48,883 nucleotides of DNA from Mesorhizobium sp. CA8 (lineage in GTDB: Bacteria; Pseudomonadota; Alphaproteobacteria; Rhizobiales; Rhizobiaceae): NCBI RefSeq assembly GCF_020164955.1, contig NZ_JAIUHG010000039.1, forward strand, positions 1 through 48,883, read 5' to 3'. Within the stretch, counting starts at the first letter, position 1; the number at the start of each line of letters is the position of its first letter. The notes under the pieces were generated by a model. The model made no database searches. It was not told the DNA's origin and saw nothing but the letters and a program-made list of their open reading frames with translations. The translations under genes were made by a program, and so were the position numbers. This document shows, piece after piece, positions 15,729 to 22,713 of the stretch.

Positions 15729-16445
15729 TCAAGCCTTCTCGAGCGCCGCGCTTTTCGGTTCCTTCCCGCGGCCTTCGATGATCCCCTTCCAGTAGCTCTC
15801 GGCGCCCTGCAAATGGGCATTCATCAGGGCCTGGGCGAGATTGCCGTCGCGGCGCAGCAGCGCCTCGTAGATCTGGATGTGCTCGGCATGCGAGCGCACG
15901 CTGCGTTCGGGATCGTTGAAATAGATCGGCAGGCGCTGCTCGCCCATCAGGTAATAGACGCTGCAGATGTTGTGGAAGACGCTGTTCTTGGTCGCGCGCA
16001 CGATCTCGAGGTGGAACTCGCGGTCTTCCTTGGCGAGGCCTTCACCGGCGGCGATGCGCTCTTCGGAAGCCTTCAGGATCTCGCGCAGGCGCTCGAAGTT
16101 CTCTTCGGTGGCGCGCGAGCAGGCAAGCTCGGCCGCCTTGATCTCATGGATCTTGCGCAACTCGACGGTCTCGTAGATCTGCACCGGATCGAGCGGCAGG
16201 CCGGCGCGGGCAAAAAGCGCCAGCGCTTCCACGCTCGCCTGCTTGGTGTCGATATAGATGCCGGACTTGGCGCGCCGCTCGACGATGCGCATGGCTTCGA
16301 GGATGGCGAGCGCTTCGCGGATCTGGCCGCGGCTGACGCCGAAATGCTCCGCCAGCTCTCGCTCCGAAGGCGTGCGGCCGGACTCCTTGTCCGAGTTGGA
16401 GAAGAGATAGGCGGCGAGTTCCGCTAGAAGGTTCTTTTCTTTCAT
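15729..16445 (-). CDS. FCD-domain GntR-family regulator (FadR subfamily)
   Basis: 238-residue repressor or activator. The N-terminal winged helix (residues about 5-70) carries SERELAEHFGVSRGQIREAL. The C-terminal all-helical FCD domain (about 85-215) shows the acidic and histidine positions expected for its metal/acid-ligand site (KEDREFHLEIVRA, VRSHAEHIQIYEALL). Regulators of this class bind TNGTNNNACNA, the form found in front of this operon (18668-18678), the plus-strand arm (18848-18858) and the importer operon (6731-6741, 6907-6917). It sits in the operon it probably controls, 2 bp after the enolase-superfamily gene, so it should autoregulate. Sugar acids are common inducers. Confidence 0.88.
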   Translation of the reverse strand: MKEKNLLAELAAYLFSNSDKESGRTPSERELAEHFGVSRGQIREALAILEAMRIVERRAKSGIYIDTKQASVEALALFARAGLPLDPVQIYETVELRKIHEIKAAELACSRATEENFERLREILKASEERIAAGEGLAKEDREFHLEIVRATKNSVFHNICSVYYLMGEQRLPIYFNDPERSVRSHAEHIQIYEALLRRDGNLAQALMNAHLQGAESYWKGIIEGRGKEPKSAALEKA

Positions 16446-16447
16446 CG

Positions 16448-17617
16448 TCAGATACGTTGCGCGTGCGCCTCCAGGTATCGCTCGGAGATGGTGAATCCCA
16501 AGCCAGGCTTTTCAGGGATCGCTATCATACCGTCCTTGGCTTCGACAGTCTCCTCGACGAGGTCGTGGATCATCGGGTTGGCGCCGAGTGAATATTCGAT
16601 GATGAAGCTGGCGGGCGAGGCGGCACACACATGCAGCCCGGCAAAGAAGCAGGGCGCGCCGGCCCACAGATGCGGCGCGAAGCGCAGGTTGAAGGCGCTG
16701 GCGATGGTGCCGATCTTCATCGCCTCGCTGATGCCGCCGCAGAAGGCGGGATCCGGCTGCAAGATGTCGGCCGACTTCAGCACCGCCAGATCGCGGAAGG
16801 CGTAGCGCGTCGCCTCGCTCTCGCCGGTGGCGATCGGCGTCGAGCCCGAGGCGCGCACCTCGGCCATGCCCGGCTTGTCGTCGGCGACCACCGGTTCCTC
16901 GAACCAGGCAAGGTCGAGATCGGCGGTGAGCTTAATGAAGCGCTTGGCCTCGGCCACGGTGTAGGTGCCGTGCGCGTCGACCATTAGATCGACATCCGGC
17001 CCGATCGACTGCTTCGCGGCACGAACGCGGGCTGCCGACACATGCGGGGCGCCATCCATGGCGCCGATGCGCATCTTCAGCGCCTTGAAGCCGCCTTTGG
17101 CGATGTAGGATTTCAACTGCTCGCCGATCGCATCGGCCGCGGCCCAGCCGCCCGAGGCATAGGCCTGCATGCGCTCGACCTTGCGGCCGCCGAGCAGCCG
17201 CCAAACCGGCTGTCCGAGCGACTTGCCGAGGATGTCCCAGAGCGCGATGTCGACGGCGCTGATCGCCGCCACGCTCATGCCGCGCCGCGCCAGCTGCGGC
17301 ATGGCATGGCCGGCATGTGCGGCCGTCTCATGCCGCACGCCGTTGTAGAGCATTTCCCAGATGATGCCGATGTCGGCCGGGTCGCGGCCGATGAGCTGCG
17401 GGCCGATCTCATGGTTGAGCATATGGACGAGCGCGCCATAGCTGCCGGCGCTGCCGGCGGCGTTCTTGCCCTCGCCCCAACCGACCAGGCCGTCGTCGGT
17501 GTCTATGCGCAGAATGGCGGCGTCGAACGTCGTCACCTGACCGAAGTCGCTGCGATGCTGCTTCGCGACTTCGATCGGGATACGAACCCACCAGGCCTGG
17601 ACGCTTTTGATGCGCAT
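16448..17617 (-). CDS. Enolase-superfamily enzyme, mandelate racemase/muconate lactonizing type
   Basis: 389-residue enzyme that abstracts a proton alpha to a carboxylate, usually an acid-sugar dehydratase or racemase. Mg ligands are D214 (MVDAHG), E240 (WFEEPV) and E266 (ATGESE). The acid-base side has K181-x-R183 (LKMRIG, replacing the classical KxK), the D289-H316 dyad (QPDP and FAPHLWAG) and E341 (IIEYS), which places it in the mandelate racemase subgroup. The start at MRIKSVQAW is the family start. It lies between an epimerase-like TIM barrel and the FCD regulator in the same operon. Substrate unknown. Acid-sugar dehydration feeding the 2-hydroxyacid dehydrogenase is one possible use. 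Confidence 0.88.
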   Translation of the reverse strand: MRIKSVQAWWVRIPIEVAKQHRSDFGQVTTFDAAILRIDTDDGLVGWGEGKNAAGSAGSYGALVHMLNHEIGPQLIGRDPADIGIIWEMLYNGVRHETAAHAGHAMPQLARRGMSVAAISAVDIALWDILGKSLGQPVWRLLGGRKVERMQAYASGGWAAADAIGEQLKSYIAKGGFKALKMRIGAMDGAPHVSAARVRAAKQSIGPDVDLMVDAHGTYTVAEAKRFIKLTADLDLAWFEEPVVADDKPGMAEVRASGSTPIATGESEATRYAFRDLAVLKSADILQPDPAFCGGISEAMKIGTIASAFNLRFAPHLWAGAPCFFAGLHVCAASPASFIIEYSLGANPMIHDLVEETVEAKDGMIAIPEKPGLGFTISERYLEAHAQRI

Positions 17618-17620
17618 TTT

Positions 17621-17656
17621 GTCCCTTCGGCCCCTCCGCCCACCGGTGGAAGGGAC
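17621..17656 (-). repeat. Intercistronic inverted repeat GTCCCTTC/GAAGGGAC
   Basis: Arms 17621-17628 and 17649-17656 with a 20-nt GC-rich loop, filling the 44-bp gap between the epimerase-like gene and the enolase-superfamily gene. It may be a small palindromic repeat or an mRNA-processing hairpin. There is no T-run. Confidence 0.5.
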
Positions 17657-17661
17657 AGGTT

Positions 17662-18561
17662 TCAATCGGAGGCCTGCTTGATGAGCGGCAGCAGCGTTTC
17701 GGCGGTGATGCGCATCTGGTCGGTGTAGAATTTTTCCGTAAGCACGCTGGAGCCGTGGTCCTGGATGAATTTGAGCTGCTCGGGCGAGATGTCGACCGGA
17801 TTGCGCTCGACCATCTCCGGATAGGGCGCCGCCGGCGTGCGGTCGACGGGCGCGACGAACTCGTTGGTCAGCGCGCCGTCATAGCCGACTTCCTTCAGCG
17901 TGCGCACGATCTTCGGCCAGTCGATCTGGCCAAGACCGGCGGCGAAGCGGTTGTTGTCGGCGACATGGAAATCGAACAGGCGCTTTCCGACCTGACGGAT
18001 CGCGTCATAGACGTTAAATTCCTCCATGTGGATGTGATAGGCGTCGAGGCAGACGCCGCATTCGGGGCTCACCGCATCGGCGAGCGCCAGCGCTTGGGCG
18101 CCGCGGTTGAAGAGGTAGGTCTCGAAGCGGTTGAGCGGCTCGACAGCGATCCTGACGCCGACCTTCTTGGCGTGCGTGAAGCATTCGCGCGTGGCGTCGA
18201 CCACCCAGCCCCATTCCTCCGCCTCGGTGCCGTCCGGCACGACCTTGCCGACGGTCGCGGGCACAAGCGTGATGATCTCGCCGTCGAGCTCGCTCACCAT
18301 GGTGAGCACGTCCTTGACGTATTGGACGGACCGCTCGCGCTGGCCCTGGTCCTTGGCGGCGAGGTTGCGCTCACCCAGCATCAGCGTCACCGAACCCCAG
18401 CAGCGAATGCCGTGCTCCTTCAGGAGCGCGCGCGTCTCCTTGGTCTTGTACTGCTCAGGCTCGCCGGAGATCTCGATCGATTCGTAGCCGAATTTCTTGA
18501 TGCGCTTGAGCGTCACCTCCAGCGGCTCCGCCCGCATCCAATTGTGCGTCGAAAGATGCAT
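17662..18561 (-). CDS. Sugar phosphate isomerase/epimerase-type TIM barrel (ketose 3-epimerase-like)
   Basis: 299-residue metal-dependent TIM barrel of the xylose isomerase-like family. Likely metal ligands are E141 (VEPLNRFETYLFN), D173 (CLDAYHIHMEE), H199 (FDFHVADNNR) and E234 (LTNEFVAP). The LNRFE and D-(2)-H-(2)-MEE motifs and ligand spacing (32, 26, 35) are close to D-psicose/D-tagatose 3-epimerases. It may epimerise a free ketose or act on a 3-keto sugar. First gene of the minus arm (epimerase-like, enolase-type, FCD regulator, dehydrogenase), with the TGGTTCGACCA operator centred 112 bp upstream. Confidence 0.85.
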   Translation of the reverse strand: MHLSTHNWMRAEPLEVTLKRIKKFGYESIEISGEPEQYKTKETRALLKEHGIRCWGSVTLMLGERNLAAKDQGQRERSVQYVKDVLTMVSELDGEIITLVPATVGKVVPDGTEAEEWGWVVDATRECFTHAKKVGVRIAVEPLNRFETYLFNRGAQALALADAVSPECGVCLDAYHIHMEEFNVYDAIRQVGKRLFDFHVADNNRFAAGLGQIDWPKIVRTLKEVGYDGALTNEFVAPVDRTPAAPYPEMVERNPVDISPEQLKFIQDHGSSVLTEKFYTDQMRITAETLLPLIKQASD

Positions 18562-18667
18562 GGTCTATCCTTCCCAGAATTCGCCTGTCACATTTTTGCC
18601 GCGGCGCCTCCGGCAGAGGTGGCCGCATGATTCCTCCCCAAGGCGTTGCCAGCATTTTCCTCCAAAC

Positions 18668-18678
18668 TGGTTCGACCA
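18668..18678. promoter_or_regulatory. Candidate FCD/GntR operator, TGGTTCGACCA
   Basis: Identical 11-mer to the core at 6731-6741. Here the flanks are AAC and ATT, so the arms are shorter. It is centred 112 bp upstream of the minus-arm start. Confidence 0.7.
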
Positions 18679-18847
18679 ATTGGGCCTGCCATGACCTCTA
18701 CAGCAAATTTTAATGCGCAGCAAGAAGTGGGCGGCTCAAGCTCTATCGGCGAAGCAATAATCTGATTTCATGAGGTAATTTCGCTTGCCTGTTCGGTAGT
18801 TCGCCTCGTGTTAGCGGTTTTCGGCCGCTTGACCGAATTCCCGGATT

Positions 18848-18858
18848 TGGTAATACCA
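18848..18858. promoter_or_regulatory. Candidate FCD/GntR operator, TGGTAATACCA
   Basis: Identical 11-mer to 6907-6917, including the following GA. It is centred 109 bp upstream of the plus-arm start. Confidence 0.7.
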
Positions 18859-18961
18859 GAATGGCGCAGCGCATAGGCGCCGACAGGATTGACCATACAG
18901 GCTGGCCCTCACTTCAATCGGCGCTATGCTTGGTCGCGAAAACAAACGAGGGAGGATGCCG

Positions 18962-20017
18962 ATGCCGACGACGATGAAGGGTCCCGGCCTGTTTCTGGCG
19001 CAGTTCGCGGGCGACGCCGCACCGTTCAATTCACTGCCTTCGATCACCAAATGGGCGGCAGGACTTGGCTACAAGGGCGTGCAGATCCCGACCTGGGATG
19101 GGCGCCTGTTCGACCTCAAGAAGGCGGCGTCGTCGAAGGCCTATTGCGACGAGGTGAAAGGCATCTGCGCGGACGCTGGCGTCGAGATCACCGAATTGTC
19201 GACGCATCTGCAGGGGCAACTGGTGGCGGTGCATCCCGCCTATGACGCCCAGATGGATGGCTTCGCGCCGGCCGAGGTGCACAACAACCCGAAGGCGCGG
19301 CAGAAATGGGCTGTCGAACAGATGGAGTTCGGCGCCAAGGCATCGCGCAATCTCGGGCTGAACGCCTCGGTGTCGTTCACCGGCTCGCTGGCTTTCCCCT
19401 ATCTCTATCCCTTCCCGCAGAGGCCGGCCGGACTGATCGAGGAAGCCTTCGGTGAACTCGGCAAGCGCTGGAAGCCGATCCTTGATGTCTATGAGGACAA
19501 TGGCGTCGATGTCGGCTACGAGATACATCCCTCCGAGGACGTGTTCGATGGCGCGACTTTCGAGATGTTCCTTGACGCGGTCGGCGGCCACAAGCGCTGC
19601 AACATCAACTACGACCCGTCGCACTTCCTCTTGCAGCAACTCGACTATCTGGAATTCATCGACATCTATCACGAGCGGATCAAGGCGTTCCACGTCAAGG
19701 ACGCCGAGTTCAATCCGACTGGGCGGCAGGGCGTCTATTCCGGCTACCAGGGCTGGGTGAACCGGGCAGGCCGCTTCCGCTCGCTTGGCGACGGCCAGGT
19801 GGATTTCGGCGGCATCTTCTCCAAGCTCACCCAGTACAATTACGATTCATGGGCGGTGCTGGAATGGGAGTGCTGCCTGAAGCATCCCGAGGACGGAGCG
19901 GCTGAAGGCGCGCCTTTCATCCAGCATCACATCATCCGGGTGACCGAGAAGGCTTTCGATGATTTCGCCGCCGGCACGACTGACAAGAAGCTGCTGCGCG
20001 CGATGATGGGGATTTGA
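18962..20017 (+). CDS. Sugar phosphate isomerase/epimerase-family TIM barrel, long form
   Basis: 351-residue xylose isomerase-like TIM barrel. The ATG at 18962 was chosen because GAGGGAGG lies six bases upstream. An ATG at 18956 abuts that site. Probable metal ligands are E187 (YEIHPSEDVFDG), D218 with H221 (NYDPSHFLLQ), H244 (FHVKDAEF) and E301 or E303 (VLEWECC). The long C-terminal insert and the YEIHP and NYDPSH motifs resemble the group paired with Gfo/Idh dehydrogenases that includes C-glycoside deglycosidases and 3-keto-sugar eliminases, judged from memory of those families. It is followed by a Gfo/Idh dehydrogenase, which strengthens the 3-keto-sugar idea. Biochemical role remains inference. 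Confidence 0.85.
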   Translation: MPTTMKGPGLFLAQFAGDAAPFNSLPSITKWAAGLGYKGVQIPTWDGRLFDLKKAASSKAYCDEVKGICADAGVEITELSTHLQGQLVAVHPAYDAQMDGFAPAEVHNNPKARQKWAVEQMEFGAKASRNLGLNASVSFTGSLAFPYLYPFPQRPAGLIEEAFGELGKRWKPILDVYEDNGVDVGYEIHPSEDVFDGATFEMFLDAVGGHKRCNINYDPSHFLLQQLDYLEFIDIYHERIKAFHVKDAEFNPTGRQGVYSGYQGWVNRAGRFRSLGDGQVDFGGIFSKLTQYNYDSWAVLEWECCLKHPEDGAAEGAPFIQHHIIRVTEKAFDDFAAGTTDKKLLRAMMGI

Positions 20018-20024
20018 CGCTTGG

Positions 20025-20153
20025 CTTCCCTCCCCCTTGAGGGGAGGGTCGATCCGCGCAGCGGATCGGGGAGGGGTCGCCGGGCGTAGAGCTCGGCACC
20101 TACCGACCCCACCCGGCCCTGCAGGCCACCCTCCCCTCAGGGAGGGGAAGGGG
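20025..20153. repeat. Palindromic intergenic repeat, CCCTCCCC... arms
   Basis: The left arm from 20025 (CTTCCCTCCCCCTTGAGGGG, continuing AGGGT) is inverted at 20128-20153, with a smaller hairpin GATCCGCGCAGCGGATC at 20050-20066. It occupies the whole gap between two co-directional genes of one operon. The form is typical of rhizobial palindromic repeats. Confidence 0.75.
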
Positions 20154-20178
20154 TATCTCAGACAATGGAGGGACAAAA

Positions 20179-21366
20179 ATGGTCGGCGCATCGAAGTCGG
20201 AAGCGGGAGGCGGCCCGATCCGCTATGGCATGGTCGGCGGCGGGCAGGGCGCCTTCATCGGCGCGGTGCACCGCATCGCGGCGCGCATGGACAATGATTT
20301 CGTGCTGGTGGCCGGCGCGCTGTCGTCGGATCCGGCGCGGGCCAAGGCGTCGGCCGCCGAACTCGGGCTCGATCCGGAGCGCAGCTACAGCTCCTATGCC
20401 GAGATGGCCAAGGCCGAAGCCAAGCGCCCCGACGGCATCGAGGCGGTGGCGATCGTGACGCCAAACAACGTGCATGTGCCGGCGGCGAAAGCCTTCCTCG
20501 AGGCTGGCATGCATGTCATCTGCGACAAGCCGCTGGCGACGTCGCTGGCCGAGGCGAAGAAGCTTGCCGACCTGGTCGAAAAGACCGGCAAGGTGTTCGT
20601 GCTGACCCACAACTACACCGCCTATCCGATGATCCGGCAAGCACGCGAGATGGTGGCCAAGGGCATGCTCGGCGACATCCGCATCGTGCAGTCGGAATAT
20701 CCGCAGGACTGGCTGACCGAGGACCTCGCCGCCACCGGCCAGAAGCAGGCCTCCTGGCGCTCCGACCCCAAGCAGGCCGGCGCCGGCGGGGCCCTCGGCG
20801 ACATCGGCACGCATGCCTATAACCTGGCTCGCTTCGTCTCGGGACTTGAGCTCGATACGCTGTCAGCCGATCTCGACGCCTTCGTGCCGGGGCGCCAGCT
20901 CGACGACAACGTCAACGTCATGCTGCGCTTCAAGCCAATCGGCAACAAACATCCGGCCAAGGGCATGATCTGGGCGAGCCAGGTGGCGCCCGGCCACGAG
21001 AACGGGCTGAAGCTGCGCATCTACGGCTCCAAGGGCGGGCTGGAATGGGTGCAGGCCGACCCGAACTATCTCTGGTACACGCCGTTCGGCCAGCCGAAGC
21101 AGCTGCTCACCCGCGCCGGCGCCGGCGCGATGCCCGTGGCCGCGCGCGTCAGCCGTGTGCCGTCCGGCCATCCGGAGGGCTATCTCGAAGGTTTCGCCAA
21201 TATCTACCAGGAAGCGGCACGCGCCATCCGGGCGGCACGCAAGAAAGGCGGCAAGCCGGCTAAGGATGTGGTCTTCCCGACGATCGCGGACGGCGTCGAA
21301 GGCATGGCCTTCATCGAGGCCTGCGTGAAGTCGTCGAAGAAGAATGGGGCGTGGACGAAATTGTAG
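20179..21366 (+). CDS. Gfo/Idh/MocA-family sugar dehydrogenase
   Basis: 395-residue NAD(P)-dependent oxidoreductase acting on cyclic sugars or polyols. The N-terminal Rossmann motif is GMVGGGQGAFIG (residues about 16-27). NNVHVPAAKAFLEAGMHVIC is followed by DKPLATS, the family's EKP-type catalytic lysine motif. The conserved GGALGDIGTHAYNLARFVSG (residues about 210-229) supplies the catalytic D and H. The start follows GGAGGG by six bases. It lies between two TIM-barrel isomerase-like genes. In known pathways for levoglucosan and C-glycosides, such enzymes oxidise C3 of the sugar so a TIM-barrel partner can eliminate or hydrate. A similar role is inferred here. Confidence 0.88.
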   Translation: MVGASKSEAGGGPIRYGMVGGGQGAFIGAVHRIAARMDNDFVLVAGALSSDPARAKASAAELGLDPERSYSSYAEMAKAEAKRPDGIEAVAIVTPNNVHVPAAKAFLEAGMHVICDKPLATSLAEAKKLADLVEKTGKVFVLTHNYTAYPMIRQAREMVAKGMLGDIRIVQSEYPQDWLTEDLAATGQKQASWRSDPKQAGAGGALGDIGTHAYNLARFVSGLELDTLSADLDAFVPGRQLDDNVNVMLRFKPIGNKHPAKGMIWASQVAPGHENGLKLRIYGSKGGLEWVQADPNYLWYTPFGQPKQLLTRAGAGAMPVAARVSRVPSGHPEGYLEGFANIYQEAARAIRAARKKGGKPAKDVVFPTIADGVEGMAFIEACVKSSKKNGAWTKL

Positions 21367-21375
21367 TCGGCGACG

Positions 21376-21522
21376 CGCCCCCTCACCCGGATTGCCAGCC
21401 GAATTGCAACAGCAGTTCGGGGCAATCCGACCTCTCCCGGAGGGGAGAGGAGGCGTTGGCGCCTATCTTCTCCCCAGCGGGGAGAAGGTGGCCGCGAAGC
21501 GGCCGGATGAGGGGGAGTGGCG
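21376..21522. repeat. Composite palindromic repeat with four nested hairpins
   Basis: Outer ends CGCCCCCTCACCCGG and CCGGATGAGGGGGAGTGGCG are inverted. Inside are GGATTGCC (21389-21396)/GGCAATCC (21421-21428), CCTCTCCCGGAGGGGAGAGG (21431-21450), CTTCTCCCCAGCGGGGAGAAG (21468-21488) and GCCGCGAAGCGGC. A partial copy in inverse order is at 3233-3280. Confidence 0.75.
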
Positions 21523-21567
21523 AGACCGGCGGTGCAATCAGCCGGCTGTCAGAGGGGAGGGGTGTCG

Positions 21568-22419
21568 ATGAAAATCGGCATGTGCATGTTCTTGTGGACC
21601 ACCAGCGTCTCGAAGAAGCACGAGGCGCTGCTCAAGGACATCAAGGCGACCGGCTTCGACGGCGTCGAAATACCGGTCTTCGTCGGAGCGCCCGACGACT
21701 ATAAAAAACTCGGCGAGATGCTCGACCGCATCGGACTGGAGCGCACCGCGGTCTCGGCCATGGGCGATCCGGCGATGAACCTGATCTCGCCGGATGCCGC
21801 GACGCGCAAGGCCGGCATCGACTATATGAAATGGGCGATCGACTGCAGCGCCGCGCTCGGCGCTGACACTCTCAGCGGGCCGCTGCATTCCACGCTCGGC
21901 GCCTTCTCAGGCAGCGGGCCGACTAACGCCGAAAGGAAGCGCTCGGTCGCCTCGCAGCGCGCGATCGGCGACCATGCCGGCAAGAAGGGCGTGACGATCG
22001 GGCTCGAAGCGCTCAACCGCTTCGAATGCTATCTCGTCAACACCATGGCCGATCTGTGCGAGCATATCGACGCGATCGACCGGCCGCACATCAAGGCGAT
22101 GTACGACACGTTTCATGCCAATATCGAGGAGGCCGACCCGATCGGCGCCTATACGAAGCATCGCCGCAATGTCGTCCATGTCCACATTTCCGAGAACGAC
22201 CGCGGCGTGCCGGGGCGCGGCAACATCCCGTGGAAGGAGACTTTCTCCGCCATTCGCAGGAGCGGCTATGACGACTGGCTGACGATCGAATCCTTCGGCC
22301 GCTCGCTCAAGGATCTGGCGGCGGCGACGAAGGTGTGGCGCGATTTCGCGGAGAGCCCGGAGGCGGTTTATCGCGAGGGTTATCGGCATATCAGGGATGG
22401 GTGGAAGAGGGCGGCGTAA
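21568..22419 (+). CDS. D-psicose/D-tagatose 3-epimerase-family protein
   Basis: 283-residue metal-dependent ketose 3-epimerase-like TIM barrel. Metal ligands are E147 (LEALNRFECYLVNT), D180 (MYDTFHANIEE), H206 (HVHISENDRGVPGRG) and E241 (TIESFG). Their spacing of 33, 26 and 35 residues equals that of the Agrobacterium D-psicose 3-epimerase as recalled (E150, D183, H209, E244), and VPGRGNIPWKE matches its substrate loop. The ATG was chosen for the GGGGAGGGG upstream. Last gene of the plus arm. It would epimerise a free ketose or keto-sugar, with the exact substrate unknown. Confidence 0.85.
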   Translation: MKIGMCMFLWTTSVSKKHEALLKDIKATGFDGVEIPVFVGAPDDYKKLGEMLDRIGLERTAVSAMGDPAMNLISPDAATRKAGIDYMKWAIDCSAALGADTLSGPLHSTLGAFSGSGPTNAERKRSVASQRAIGDHAGKKGVTIGLEALNRFECYLVNTMADLCEHIDAIDRPHIKAMYDTFHANIEEADPIGAYTKHRRNVVHVHISENDRGVPGRGNIPWKETFSAIRRSGYDDWLTIESFGRSLKDLAAATKVWRDFAESPEAVYREGYRHIRDGWKRAA

Positions 22420-22474
22420 GCGCCCTGCGCCCGATCCATTTTCTATTTGCATTGGCAACGGTTGCCAGGTGGTT

Positions 22475-22665
22475 CCCCCACTCCGTCTCGGCTTCGCCGA
22501 GCCACCTTTCCCCCCACCGGAGGGAGAGGAAAGGGAGCCTGGTGGCGCCGGGAGAGGAAGTAAGCCTCGGCCTTCGAGGACAGGCGCGACTCGGACAGCT
22601 TGGCGCCTTTCCTCTACCCCGTCGATCGGGGGAGAGGTGTCGAGCGAAGCTCGACGGAGTGGGGG
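22475..22665. repeat. Large palindromic intergenic repeat, CCCCCACTCCGTC... arms
   Basis: The left arm 22475-22506 starts CCCCCACTCCGTCTCGG. The right arm 22636-22665 ends GACGGAGTGGGGG, and each arm carries its own small hairpin (GGCTTCGCC; GAGCGAAGCTC). Inside are further CTTTCC/GGAAAG pairs. It lies in the 294-bp gap between converging operons, where it could block read-through from both. Confidence 0.75.
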
Positions 22666-22713
22666 TCGACCTTGGCGCAGGCGAGACGATGCTTGCGCTT
22701 CTGCATCACAAGG

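Larger units (their letters stand above)
18562..18961. other. Divergent control region of the catabolic locus
   Basis: 400 bp without a gene. It contains TGGTTCGACCA (18668-18678) on the minus-arm side and TGGTAATACCA (18848-18858) on the plus-arm side, 180 bp apart between centres, and AT-richer DNA between 18700 and 18850. The plus-arm ribosome-binding site GAGGGAGG is at 18948-18955. Confidence 0.65.
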
